DNA of 37,148 nt from Chara braunii (Eukaryota > Streptophyta > Charophyceae > Charales > Characeae): contig BFEA01000441.1 in NCBI GenBank assembly GCA_003427395.1, forward strand, positions 1-37,148, written 5' to 3'. The translations under genes and the position numbers were made by a program. The notes beneath the pieces are model-generated. The model saw nothing but the letters and a program-made list of their open reading frames with translations. It had not been told where the DNA came from and searched no databases. The stretch's first letter is position 1. Each line of letters starts with the position of its first letter. This document shows, piece by piece, positions 1 through 10,814 of the stretch.

Positions 1-8
1 TGTGTGTG

Positions 9-84
<76 letters not shown>
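1..84. repeat. (TG)n microsatellite
   Basis: Almost pure TG dinucleotide repeat at the window edge, with one TCCG interruption near base 10. It probably continues to the left of the window. Confidence 0.97.
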
Positions 85-85
<1 letters not shown>

Positions 86-523
86 TCAGAATGCGTGAAT
101 GAACGAAATGTCGTTCTATTTGTTCCTTTCAAGGTACAGTTCATCCTTCGAATGCACGGTGTCGCCGTCAGCAATGAACACATCATTCCATAGACATTAC
201 AAAACCCTTGTCCCATTAACATAACACATCCCCGTGAACACAACATATGCCCAGAACAAAGACGGTTGTCCCATCGCCCACAAAATACACGAATCCATTG
301 TTTGAATGAAAAAGAAGAACAACGTTGTTTTCCCTTGTCAATTGGAACATGACTTTGAAGCGCGTTAAAACCAATCAGCGTGTACAGAACCGAAGCTTCC
401 GCTTCTTCATAGTCCACAACGAATGCAGGAAGAGGACGCAGCGAAAGTAAACGGAAAGTGAAGGACGATTACGAAATGATATACACGGCGCTGACAGCGA
501 AATACACAAAGGCGTCTGTCCTC
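85..523. other. no gene recognised
   Basis: Unique-looking sequence between the TG microsatellite and the first possible minus-strand coding segment. I see no convincing reading frame, RNA gene or repeat here. Confidence 0.5.
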
Positions 524-847
524 CTACAAAGACACGTGCCGTCCACTTGACAACCTAAATAGTAGACACCGAACGACGCAAACTAGGTGCACTACCAACC
601 GATCGATCGTCGGTGGTGTGGGTGTACAAGACGGAAAATCGATAGAATACAAACCACGGAAAATAAGGATAGGAAGCGCGACTCCCAGCGTGAAAGCCCC
701 GGCAAAGGACGCAACAGCGATGGTGGCATCGCGACGGCAATCGATACAGTCTCCCCGCTGCAGATACCCACCCTCGCTGCCATCATCATCTTCGTCGTCG
801 TCGTCATCATCAAAAAAAGGGGGTCTCGTTCTGGCGATCCAGTCCAT
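524..847 (-). pseudogene. possible acidic, membrane-anchored C-terminal segment
   Basis: Open minus-strand segment. It reads from a tryptophan-containing start into a run of about nine Asp/Glu residues, then a hydrophobic stretch of about 20 residues (ATIAVASFAGAFTLGVALPI) that could be a transmembrane helix. It lies downstream of, and on the same strand as, the broken gene at 1006-2532, so it may be that protein's detached C-terminus: acidic linker plus membrane anchor. The frames differ, and the 160 bases between them carry stops, so the link is inference. The Asp run comes from a TCATCATC/GTCGTC low-complexity tract (about 780-815) and could also be coincidental. Confidence 0.35.
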
Positions 848-1005
848 GTTGCACTGCCACCATCTTCACCTTTGTCTTCGTCTTTCCCCCATCGTCATGA
901 TCTTTGTGCGCACAGATGACGCACCCTCGCACCCGACGTTTACTAAACCCTTCCACGAACGATCGCCCGCCCTCGCCGGCAGTCCATCCACTTCCACTCC
1001 CACTA

Positions 1006-2532
1006 TCACCCGCCCTCGGCGCCATCAACATCGTCGTCGTCCAAGTCTTCCTCCTCAGGGGGGCCTGTGCCGAGCCAATCCGTCTTCGTTGCTTCCATCG
1101 GGGAGGACAAAGTCGCGTCGTGATTGAACATGACGCCGCACTTCGATGCCCAGTCGGGGATGTACAGTGGGAGGGGAGCGAAGGTCGGAGACGGTCTTCC
1201 CAGTTTCTCCGTCATCACAGTTGCGGCTAGCAAGACATGACGACGGGAGTCAAAATGGCGATCCATGGCAGCAAGAAGGGTGGTCTTCGATGTCAACTGC
1301 ACGAAAACCCAGGCGTCGAAGTGCGATCTTGCATCGTCCCCAGCCATCCTCATTATCCACGCCGCCNCCGCCAGCAAGTACCTCATCGCCTCCGCCAGGG
1401 ATTTCAGGCGCTCGTAAGACACACGCCCCGAGTCCATCGCCTGCGCCGCCTCCACCACATTCGTGAAATCGCGCACCAAACGTTGAGCGATGACCTCCTG
1501 GTAAGCCGCGCACTCGTCGTCCTGGTGCCTGTCCACCACGTTCGCTCCGACGAGCCACAAAGGGAGCTTCACACCCAACTCCAGCGTGTTTCGAATCGCC
1601 ATCGGGCTGACTAACGAAAGTCATTCCTCCAATGCCCACATCGCTCTTGCCATGTCAGTCGCCGCGTGGTTCAAGGCGTACTGGTACGCCAAGTGATACC
1701 CCTTGTGTCTGATGTCGGACTTGAAAATCCAGCCGTGGATGGCCCTCTTCGCAATGCTCTCCACCTTTAACGCCCTTTCCTTCGCCGCCCTCAACTCCGA
1801 GGCGTCTTCGATCTTCTTCTGCGGAATGGAACTATGGGGGAGGCTGATGCTCCTTCGGATCGCCGATGGCTGCACCCCCGTCGCCACATCAAAGAGGTGA
1901 ACTCGGGCTTCGTGCATGATGTCGATGATTTCTTTTCCCCGCGTTTGATTCCATAACCGAATGTTGTCGGTCCATCGCCTCGCGGCCACCTCCATCGCTT
2001 TCGCCTCCGGACGTTGCCCGCGAAGCTTCATCACTAGCGGTTCGTCGTCTTCGCCCGCCGCCCCGCCATCGCCTGCCTTCGCAACGTCCGCCACGGCTGA
2101 TGCACCCTGAACTGCCTCCCCGCGCGGCTGCGGCGCAGGGGAACGCATCGTCGACTGGTCGGCCACAGCTTGGGAACTGCTAGCCACGCCAACAGCCTGT
2201 TCGCTCCGCTTACTCGACGGCGTCTGCTGCTGATCAGGAGCCACCTCCGCAGCGCCCACCCCCCCCGTTTCGATCCGTATCGCACCCCCCGTTCTCTGCT
2301 TCACTTTCCTCACGAGAGTCTGTTTGTCTACTTCTTCGAAGTCGTCGTCCTCCTCCTGTCTCTCNTGTGCATCCACCCAATCNGCCTCCACCTCTNTCCC
2401 AACTGCGGNCTTCCCNCCTTGNACGCCCCTTCTTCTCTTCGNGGGATCGTGGCGACCTTTCTTCGGTGCGACCTNGCCTTCCNTGACTTGTTTCCCAAGN
2501 ACTCTCCGAGATGGAACGGAGCGAGAAGACAT
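1006..2532 (-). pseudogene. repeated charophyte-type protein, broken by one in-frame TGA
   Basis: A single minus-strand reading frame starts with ATG at 2532 and continues past a TGA at 1621-1623 to a stop at 1006. Both parts share one frame and join smoothly, so this is one protein of about 508 residues with one premature stop. TGG to TGA is the simplest cause. The N-terminal half is charged and low complexity (Lys/Arg rich, then EEDDDFEEVD). The central and C-terminal parts look folded: RRSISLPHSSIPQKKIED, a RAIHGWIFKS motif, a Tyr/Ala-rich helix, then LKSLAEAMRYLL, MRMAGDDARSHFD and a PLYIPDW motif before an acidic tail. I recognise the style of a large Chara repeat family but cannot give a function. 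No DDE, helicase or protease motif is visible. Several Ns fall in the first 60 residues. It lies 1.4 kb downstream of the trihelix gene on the same strand. Confidence 0.7.
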
Positions 2533-2601
2533 TGCGTGTCGTGTGTTGAAGATGGAATGGAAGGCGCGTAAGAAGAACGTGGATCCGTCGACCTCGGAGA
2601 T

Positions 2602-2963
2602 GGCGGCGAGAAGATCTTTCTGCGGCGCTCAGTACCACACAGCGAGTGGTGGTTGATGGCGGCGAGAAGATACGATGGCGCGACACACGATAGGAAGGTC
2701 GTCGGTGTTTATACTGGCGGAGGTTTCAGGCAGCGACGAGATTAGATGGCGGCGCACATAGAGCACGCTTGATGGCGAGTAATGTCGAAGTAGGCGAGAA
2801 GATTACTTGGCGGCGCTCGCAAAACACGGCGATAAAACAGCGATGGCACCGACGGTGATACTGGCGAAATTCAAGGCGGCGAGATGATGTCTTGGAGGCG
2901 CGCATGAAAGAGGCGGGGGGGCGTTGGGGTGGCGGTGAGAAGATGTCCTGGAGGCGCGCAGAA
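2602..2963. repeat. degenerate GGCGGCGAGAAGAT repeats
   Basis: About six imperfect copies of a unit like GGCGGCGAGAAGAT followed by CTTGGAGGCGC or TGCGGCGCTC, near 2602, 2658, 2745, 2791, 2875 and 2930. Spacing is irregular (about 30-85 bases). They lie immediately 5' of the minus-strand gene that starts at 2532, so they occupy its presumed leader or promoter. They may be part of a mobile-element end. Confidence 0.6.
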
Positions 2964-2970
2964 GCTACAA

Positions 2971-3556
2971 TGAGACGGCGAAAGTACGACGCCTCGCGAA
3001 CATGACACGCACGCTTTCCGATGACTGCGGTGTGGCCCGATGCCTCGGTACTTATAACGAAATGGTGGTCGTGGGGGCAGGGCAGGAGTGATGGCGCGCT
3101 GTCGTTTGGCAATCCGCAGTTTGTATGTTTTCCCCAAAACACGGCGGACAACAGTCAACCATCGTGCCCACTTGCATCGGGCAACAAGACAACCAATAAC
3201 CAAAAAAGACGACATCGTGGGACAGCAACCCCCCTCCATGAATAACCTAGGCCTGCCAAACCCCCACCCTGCCCGCCGAACGCAACCCCCCAGAGCCGAC
3301 CACGCCCCCCTCCCTGTCTCCATCAGCAATGCGACGGGCAGCGAAAACAAAACGAGAAAAGGCGACGTCCCTACGAATGCACGCCCCGTACAAGGAACCT
3401 CCGATAACCACAAATTCGAGTACGTACAAAATTGAAAGAACTTCATTCGCATCATGATTATCAAATGAAGACAAGCATGGAGACATTTCATTGCAATCAT
3501 CTTATACAAAACACAAAAACCTTCCATAGCTCGTTTGTTTTTATCTGTGCCAGACT

Positions 3557-3592
<36 letters not shown>

Positions 3593-3914
3593 CACACCAT
3601 AACAACAGTCGAAGACGGAAGAATTGAGGGCCAACACTTTAACAAAAAGGAAAGTGCTTTCTGCACTATCGAAATTCAAATTCAATTCATTGAATGATGG
3701 GATCACCCGTCTCGTACCATGTCAAAGAAAACACACACAAAGTCGGCCGACTGATGCACCCAACCGGCGTAATACAACACTACAAAGACCACCAACGACA
3801 GCAATCGATGAGGACACCTTGCCGACGAAGCCGACTACAACGGGAAGTCTCCAACTATCCACCGACTACTAAATTCCAGGGAGCAAGTGCTACACAACAC
3901 AATGCCAATGAAGG
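2971..3914. other. intergenic, no gene recognised
   Basis: Spacer between the two minus-strand genes. Apart from the GA microsatellite at 3557-3589 I see no coding or structural feature. Confidence 0.5.
3557..3589. repeat. (GA)n microsatellite
   Basis: Sixteen or so GA units in an otherwise non-repetitive stretch. Confidence 0.97.
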
Positions 3915-5775
3915 CTATCGCTCGCGAATAGCCTTTGCTATTTCCAACAACGCATGGCACATGCGTTTGCTGACTTCATCGGACGCGGCGTAGTGCGTCT
4001 TTTGCACCTGCACTTCAGCTTCTAATGCCTCACATTGTCGTAGCTGAATGTTGCATTGCCGCTTGCTGACACTCTCCATCGTGGCCGCCATCAACACACC
4101 GTGCTTGTCCATGCACTCCGTCATTGCTTCGAACGTCTGCTGCCGCGTGCTCTTCCTCTTTCCGAAACCATGGGGGCTGCCCGACGTCTGGGAGGAACCA
4201 CGAGTCGATCCCTCGTCCTCATCTTCCCCCCCCGCACCGACGTCGGTATCACCAACTGCTTCAGGATCAGCAGTTGTCGTCGACGGCAAACGCACACCGC
4301 CGCAGGCACCAGTGTCGGCAACGTTTTTGGGGTTGATGGTTTCGTTGAAACCGCTGGACCCTTCAATCTCGTCGTAAACGGCGTGGTCCATGTTGAAATT
4401 GAAGCCGTGTCTCGCCCTCTCCTTGCCGTTTAACTAGAAGAAGTCGATTCCCCCGAACGACGATTGAAAATGATGAACTTTCTTGAATTGCTGCATGAGG
4501 TTGTCCCACTTCTTCCCGCATTTCTCCGGCTTCCTGTCGACACCCACATTCTTCAATCTTCTGGCGACGTCATTCCATTTCCACTCCCTCGGCTTCATCC
4601 GGGCATAGGCATGCCCCATCCCCTGCAAATGCGCATCCTGATCGTGTTTCGCCCGTATGAGCGCGATGATATGTTCGACACTCCAAGAGTTTCGCTTCTC
4701 CTCTGCATCGCCGTCGCCTTCTCCGTCGTTCGCCTTTGCTTGCGCTTTCTTCGGCCGCCCACGGCCGTTCCCGATGGTCGCCTTCGTCTTGCCGCCGTTC
4801 CCCCCCCCCCGTTGTTGTTTTGCGATGGCGAGGTGTAACCGCTGTTCCCGTCTCCTGCCTCTCCTGCGCCGTCGTCGTCGTCGTCTTCGGACGGAAGCCC
4901 CGCATGTGGCTCCTCAACTTCTTCTGCCTCCCTGTCCATCCTCAGTCGCTCCACCCCCCGCCTGATTGCTTCCTCTCGCCCCTCCCTGATCTTCCGTCGC
5001 TCCTCCGCCCACACTAACCGCCCGTCGAGGTCGTCAACGACGTCGTCCAAGTACCCCCCCCCTCCTCGACAATGCCACGTCGACGTCCCAGGTTGGACGC
5101 AGCACACACCGGAGCCGGGGATTGCATAAACGACGGACGACCTTGCGTGCTCCTGGAGATGGAAGTCGCTCGTCACTGCCACTGCTGTGCGCCTGCAGAT
5201 TTCGATGATCGGTCCACAGCGGTTAACTGCCCGCCGTCGTCACCGACATGGGGATTGACGATCACTGTGCGCGTCTGGCTTCCACACCTCCCTGTAGACA
5301 GACCGGAAGACAAGTTCGATCCGCCATGCCCTTCTTCCCCGTCGAGACCCGGCGCCAGCAGTTCAGTGAAGGACTGGCCGTGCACGCCACCACTGCCGCC
5401 GCACAGCTCCGTCCGAGACCATTCCTGAGTAGAACCACTACCCAACGGAACAGTGCGTGCCCGTCCCTCCCTCTCCTCCTCATCAGATGAGTCAGGGAGG
5501 GGTTGCAAATGCGGCGGCAGTGATGAATTACCGACCCCCAACGACAACTTGCAAGCCGGTGAAGAACTCCCAACGACACGCCTGCTCACAACCTGCTCCC
5601 CTCCTCCCCTGGGGGATCCCTGTCCACTATCCATCTTGACGGCCTTCATCGGCGAAGTTCGTCTGCGTCGACGCCGCGGCGCGCTCCCGATGAAACACAC
5701 GTGCAACACTACGACGACGACCGGTAGGAAGATGGCGAGAAGCAGCAGCGGGAGCTTGCGAAAGTTGTCAGCCAT
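3915..5775 (-). pseudogene. trihelix (Myb/SANT-like) DNA-binding protein with AT-hook, broken
   Basis: The minus strand encodes a trihelix DNA-binding domain at about 4697-4460. It has three spaced tryptophans (NSWSVEH, EWKWNDV, KKWDNLM) and the KCGKKWDNLMQQFKK helix, which is how plant GT-type factors contact DNA. Just upstream is an AT-hook, GRGRPKK (4766-4746), behind a Lys-rich stretch. The C-terminus (4391-3915) has an acidic/Ser linker, a QQTFEAMTECMDKHG helix and a helical tail ending in LLEIAKAIRER. Breaks: TAG at 4434-4436 (probably CAG); a one-base frame change at the 11-C run 4800-4810; a likely one at the 9-C run 5054-5062; and TGA at 5173-5175. The N-terminus is uncertain. The frame is open to 6075, and an ATG at 5775 precedes a hydrophobic segment (LLLLAIFLPVVVVV) and six arginines. 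The C-run shifts may be sequencing errors, while the stops look mutational. Either an expanded trihelix family member or part of a mobile element. Confidence 0.75.
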
Positions 5776-6215
5776 GCGACGGACGACGGCAACGGCACTA
5801 GAGGGAAGAGAACACGGCCGACAACGTAACTGCGACGTCCTGCACACGGTGACACGCGCTTGGCGACAAACGGAAGCTGTAGTCTTCTGGACACGCTGTG
5901 CCGCCTCAAATATTCGCATTTGCCGACCGTTGGCCGGTTTCCTGCCACGGCTGAAGCCCAACCCCGAGTTGCAACGTGGTGTGCACCTTGGGGATGCTAC
6001 CGGCCCGCTAACGGTTACCGTTGGCGTGGACATCGGGCCTCTTGAACGTTGGCGACCCAACATGTCCGTGCGCAAGTCGCCCGGACCACCGATGGACCAG
6101 ACGCCGCCGACAAAAGAAGTCGACTGAGGTGCCGTCGAAGAGCGGGTTCTTCCCGATGGGGGAGCTCCGAGGATCCTACCGGAGGTTCCTTGGGGAAATT
6201 TGAAAATTGCCTGTG

Positions 6216-6248
6216 CCCCGAGGAATCCCCGAGGAATCCCCGAGGAAA
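6216..6248 (+). repeat. three tandem 11-base units
   Basis: CCCCGAGGAAT occurs three times in a row, the last copy ending AAA. Confidence 0.9.
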
Positions 6249-6547
6249 TGTTTTCACTTTTTTTTTTCTTTTTCTTTCCCCAAGGACAAGTGGAACGACG
6301 ATTTCCTTGGGGGATTTTGGCGCCCGAGGAGTGTCAAACGAGCCCCTTAATTACACACCAGAGCCAGACAGCCGAAGAAAGTCGGACAACAAATTTGAGC
6401 CAAATGCTGCTGAGCACACTTCAGCCTATAGAGTCTACAATCCTGCCAAGACCACATTAATAAACAAACCCTAATTGCCCACATGTTTGTTTTTTTGACA
6501 TATCTGGTACCTTGTTGAAGCCTTTCTTTTTTTTTCTTTTTTTTTCC

Positions 6548-6572
6548 GGGGGGGTGGGGCGGGGTGGGGGGG
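6548..6572 (+). other. G-quadruplex motif
   Basis: Four G-tracts of 7, 4, 4 and 7 bases separated by single T, C and T bases. This is a near-ideal intramolecular G-quadruplex motif with one-base loops, directly after a T-rich run. Confidence 0.8.
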
Positions 6573-6795
6573 AATTGGAACCATAACAGTTGACCTGCCA
6601 TACACCTGAAAGGATCGCCCTTGCACTGGAAATATTTTGCGAAACGGCGACCCCATTTGAGTATACTTCACGTGAGTCTTGAATGATATTCTTGGGCTGT
6701 GGCCTTGTGAGATCCACTCCACTTACCCAATTTAAACCACCCCTTCTGCACAGCACATTGTTGCTGTAGCGGCGGTATCGGCAAAGGCCGTGCTT

Positions 6796-6835
6796 TTTAT
6801 GTACGGGCCTCCTGGCAGCTGGCCGGGTACATAAA
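6796..6835. repeat. inverted repeat (hairpin)
   Basis: TTTATGTAC at 6796-6804 pairs perfectly with GTACATAAA at 6827-6835. Inside it GGCC (6806-6809) pairs with GGCC (6821-6824), leaving an 11-base loop. Confidence 0.75.
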
Positions 6836-7740
6836 CGATGGAAAATTTTCCTTCTGAATCAAGTGAAATCAGGCATGTGTCCTGCAGCTGGGTGGTTCAA
6901 ACAACAAGTACATTTCCCAGCCATTTTTCTATATGCGCCTTGCATGCTCCCACAACTTTTGCGGGTCAGAAGCTGAACCAAAATGGCTGGTGGCACCAGG
7001 CAAAATGATGCCCACGCCAATGCGTTTTTTTTTTTTTTTTTTTTTTTTCCAGTTCGTTTTTGTGGTGCGCAGGGCGTTTGGAGCCCTGGGCAATACAGGC
7101 TCGGAAGTACTGGTGGTTTTAAAGCACCAGTGGGCGGCCCAACCAATGAAAGATTGCCCTTAACACGGAGCTGCAGAGAGGATATGAGTTCCAGTTGTGA
7201 AAGGCAGGTGGCAGAAGGCGAACAGCACGCTTTTTTTTTTTTTTTTTTTTTTCGCTGTGATGGTTGAACTTCGGATTTTTTGGGGCAAGGCAGTGTAAAT
7301 ACACTCAAAGCCAAAGAAGTTGACGAAATGAGTACAGGGAAGGGAGAGAATAAGACAAAGACAAGGAAAGTAATCAGCTCGAAAAATTATAACGATGAAG
7401 CACAAAAATAGAGTAGGCGGTAAGCCGCCATATCCTTGAAGCACAACTGACAATCTCCCGACAGCTGTTTCGGCTGGTGCCAGAACCGGCACACTTTACG
7501 CCAGCAACCGCGCACCTGGTTGCGCACAAGGTGGACGAACCGGATTCAACAAACAACCATCCTCAGCCTACATCAACAGAAACAGCAAGGACGGCCGTTG
7601 GAACTTGGCACCAGACTGTTGCCACTTGGGACGTCGATTGCAGAACGTAGATCTACAAAATCTAAGGACCACAGCAACGCAATTATTTTCATCCACGTCA
7701 AACAAGCATCCACTCGACATCTACGGTTACCTGGATCTGA

Positions 7741-8873
7741 TGTGACAACTTACGCTGGTTGAAGCACGGCCTTGCTGGCCCGTCCGGTACCACTGCTTTG
7801 TCCTGCGACAATATAAGTCACAGGCGCTTGTCCAGCCAAAATAGCTTGAGTGCTCTCCCAAGCTGCGCCTTCCGGGCCCCGACCGCTCGCAGCATTCATT
7901 GCAAACGCAAACCTGCATGCACGTCGCACAAGGGTCAGGTCCTCAGAGGTCGAGTCCTTTTTTCCCTCGCCTTGATTTGATGAAAGGACTCTCAGGTCGC
8001 AGTCCCTCGGGTCTCCCATCGTCAGTCAAGGTCGCACTCCCAGCATCGTCTCTCCAAGTCGGTCAGAAGTCAACGGTTCTTTCGGTCAGTCTTTTCCTGT
8101 CAGTCCACACCACCTCGGTAAGTCAGTTCCCACCTACATCACCATGAAGCCATCTGCCTGCAGAATCGGAGACCTACCCCTCCTCCTGCCTAATCCCGTC
8201 ACCAATCCCAACCCCCATCCGCAGCACACCACATCCGCCTCCCCGTCTACACCTTTTTCCTTCCATTCACTATCCCTCATCAACACACCACTTTTCAATC
8301 CATTCCTCCTCTCCTTCTTTCCCTCCAACCTCACAGTCCAGTCATAAGAACCCATCCCCGGCGCGCAATTAGCCACAATCTCCTCCTCCCTCATCACGCC
8401 GTTACGTTCTTCCATAACTTTTTACCCGCCACAGCCACCGACGAAAATATCCGGTGTATCTTCGTCCTGGACCCTCCCTCGCCATCTCTTCTCCCATTTC
8501 ACATTTTTTCCCTCCCTTTCATCCTTCCCAACACCATAACTTCACTGCAATGCACCTTCGGTGAAAGAAGGTACGGATCGAACCTCGTCACTTCCGATTT
8601 ACTCGAGTTCGCAGAAGAAGCCGCCTTTTGCACCTTTCAAAATGGCGTGCAATCATTTTTCTTTCTCCGACGGGAGCAAGCAATGGAGCTGCTCTCTCAC
8701 TCCTACTCTAATTTACTTCTCCCACTCATGACCTTTGGCACTCGCAGTCCGAACCTCCTTTCCCCTCAAGAGCAGGTGACGGCAAGCGCGGAGCTGGCAA
8801 ACTATAAGGAGCAGCACACGCATGATCTGCACATGATGGTCAGCACATCCCCTTCTACTGTTTCTCACTATGC
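7741..8873. other. no gene recognised; pyrimidine-rich
   Basis: From about 8030 to 8560 the plus strand is strongly C/T-rich (for example TCCCTCCAACC and TCCTCCTCCCTCA), which keeps reading frames open without looking like protein. I see no motif. Confidence 0.45.
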
Positions 8874-9462
8874 TTGGATTCAGCAAGAGACGACTCCTCC
8901 AAGTTCTGGGTTAACGGCGACCTTCTCAGCCTAGTGGAGAACCTGCCCTTCTTTGGAAGGCTACCAGGCTTTATCTCCCCTTTGGCCTTCTTCTTCAAAG
9001 GCTTCTTCAACAAGCTCACCAAGGGAGATATCTCCCATCTCCTTCTTCACCAACTTGTACAATCTGGACTGGGACCCTGGTTCAGATTGCTCACGGAAAA
9101 AGCCTGCGATAATCAAATCGAGTACCAATCAGCACCGGACTTTCCTAAAGAAGCCTCCTATCCGTCAGAGCCAACACTCTTGTGCCTCATTCTAAAGCTC
9201 CAAGACGCAACTCATATCTTCACCTTCGTTGATCAGGACCATCAAGATGCCGCAGAGGAGGAAGGCTAAAGATCCTCTCCCCAAAAGAAGAAAGACTCAT
9301 CACATAGCTTCGGACTATGCCTCCGAATCCGACTTGCCATCTCCCAATCGATCGATCCCTGTCCAGCAGCTCCTCATAATCCCCCACCCGCACCAATCTG
9401 ACACCCAAAACCCATCCCCCAGTTCCCTAAACCCTCCCATCCCGAAGGCACCGAGAGTGTAG
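8874..9462 (+). pseudogene. unrecognised coding fragment in two frames
   Basis: The plus strand from about 8874 reads a protein-like sequence of normal complexity: FWVNGD, LVENLPFFGRLPGF, a Phe-rich FFFKGFFNKLTKGD segment, HLLLHQLVQSGLGPWFRLL and LLCLILKLQDATHIFTFVD, ending at 9269. A second frame, open from about 9229 to 9462, begins with a strongly basic stretch (PQRRKAKDPLPKRRKTHH) that resembles a bipartite nuclear localisation signal and then becomes Ser/Pro rich. The two may be one protein broken by a one-base shift near 9230, or two exons. I do not recognise the family. Because most of the surroundings are repeats, a decayed retroelement protein is likely. No clear start codon is visible; the segment may be internal. 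Confidence 0.4.
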
Positions 9463-9773
9463 GAGAATGCAATGTATTTCAGAGGCCTGGATTACATTTT
9501 CTCTTTTGCATCATCTCCCTCTTCTTACTCGTCCTCTTCATTTGTTTTCTCCTATTTTTCCGCTCACCTTCCCCCACTCCCTTCCTTCCCCAAAACCCAA
9601 GTAAGAGGTATTACTACCTTTGCTACAATTACTGTAAGAATTTAGACTAGTCAAGACGATGTTAGTAATGTGAGCGGCTCGCCACTTGTCCTTTCTTAAT
9701 TGCTCTATATAATGAATAGGAGGGAACGAGAAAGTAGTAATGTCAAAGGATGGCTAAGCTCCAATTGAGAGAC

Positions 9774-9812
<39 letters not shown>

Positions 9813-10090
9813 AGGTGGAAGGGTGTAACAAAGGGGTAGGAGCCAGCAAACCCGAAAGATGAACAATCATGAGTCCCCAATTAAGGAGGACAAAATAATG
9901 ACAAATATGCGAATCTAGCAGAATTTTGTTACTCATTCTTTCCTTTCTTTCTTCTCAGGTTTTTACAAATCTAGTAAAAATTTGCTACTTGATCTTTCCT
10001 TTCGTCCTTCTCAGGTTCTTGCATCCGTCTTTTTCTGCTTCCAAGCCCCTAGCCCATCGCTTTTCAAAAAAAAAAAAAAAAAAAAAAAAC
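9463..10090. other. non-coding; A-runs and a tandem duplication
   Basis: No gene seen. It contains a 27-base A-run (9778-9804) followed by nine G, a duplicated pyrimidine/CAG module (9911-10019), and a 24-base A-run (10066-10089). Confidence 0.5.
9911..10019 (+). repeat. tandem duplication of a splice-acceptor-like module
   Basis: Two copies with a period of 56 bases: 'AATCTAG..A..TTTG.TACT..' followed by a TTTCCTTTC-rich pyrimidine tract and CTTCTCAGGTT. The CAGs end at 9958 and 10014. Each copy has the shape of a plant 3' splice site. No exon is recognisable downstream. Confidence 0.65.
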
Positions 10091-10722
10091 ATCAGTCATT
10101 CACACACTACAAGTTTCGAACCAATCCAATCAACCAACTACTCAATCAAGATCGAGTACGTTTCCGATCATCTGATTGACTAATTGGTTGGTAGAAGGAC
10201 CAACCAATCATATCACTTATCAACCCATCAATCAGCAAGGCTGCAGATAAACTATTCAATACCTTAGCAAACCAACTGATCGGATTGATCCACCCTATCC
10301 ATCCCCAAAATTCTAACCTGCTCAACCCCTCTGCAAAGATTAGCAAAATTGGCCCACTTAAGCACATGCCGTTCGGCCTAATTTTTTTGTAACCAGTACT
10401 AAAGGAAGAATGAAGGAGTTATGACAACTTCAAAGAACCAAAACTAATTCAACTTAAGTCTCCTTACCAAGCATATCCAACGAGATGTCTGCGCACTTAA
10501 CTCCAGAAGAAAAAAAAAAGAAAAAAAAAAGGACACAAAACCAAATTCAACAACAAACACAATGACGAAACGATCAAGTATGGCAAGAGCAATCAGTGTC
10601 TTTGACTTCTCAACTGTTTTTTCGATTTAATATTTTCGCTCAATATCGCTCCTTTGTGCATGCTTCAACCTCTCAACCCCTAATCACATGTAGTACAAGT
10701 TTAAAGCAAATCAAACACGTCG

Positions 10723-10760
<38 letters not shown>

Positions 10761-10814
10761 NAAAAAAAAAAAAAAAAAAAAAGGAAAAAAAAGAGGAAAC
10801 AGACACTGGACCGA

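Larger units (their letters stand above)
6076..7740. other. non-coding region with T-runs and short repeats
   Basis: No convincing gene. It contains three 11-base tandem units CCCCGAGGAAT (6216-6248), pyrimidine runs near 6258-6280 and 6526-6545, a G-rich tract (6548-6572), an inverted repeat (6796-6835), and T-runs at 7025-7048 (24 T) and 7231-7252 (22 T). The T-runs could be poly(A) tails of minus-strand retroposons, but I could not define their other ends. Confidence 0.5.

Noticed and set aside
592-1127. Ser- and Asp-rich plus-strand genes
   Set aside because: They are shadows of a trinucleotide-like TCATCATC/TCGTCGTC tract read in several frames.
8134-8420. Genes in the pyrimidine-rich stretch
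   Set aside because: Frames are open because of biased C/T composition and have no protein character.
9911-10060. Real exon-intron structure
   Set aside because: Acceptor-like sites are good, but no coding exon or donor can be tied to them.
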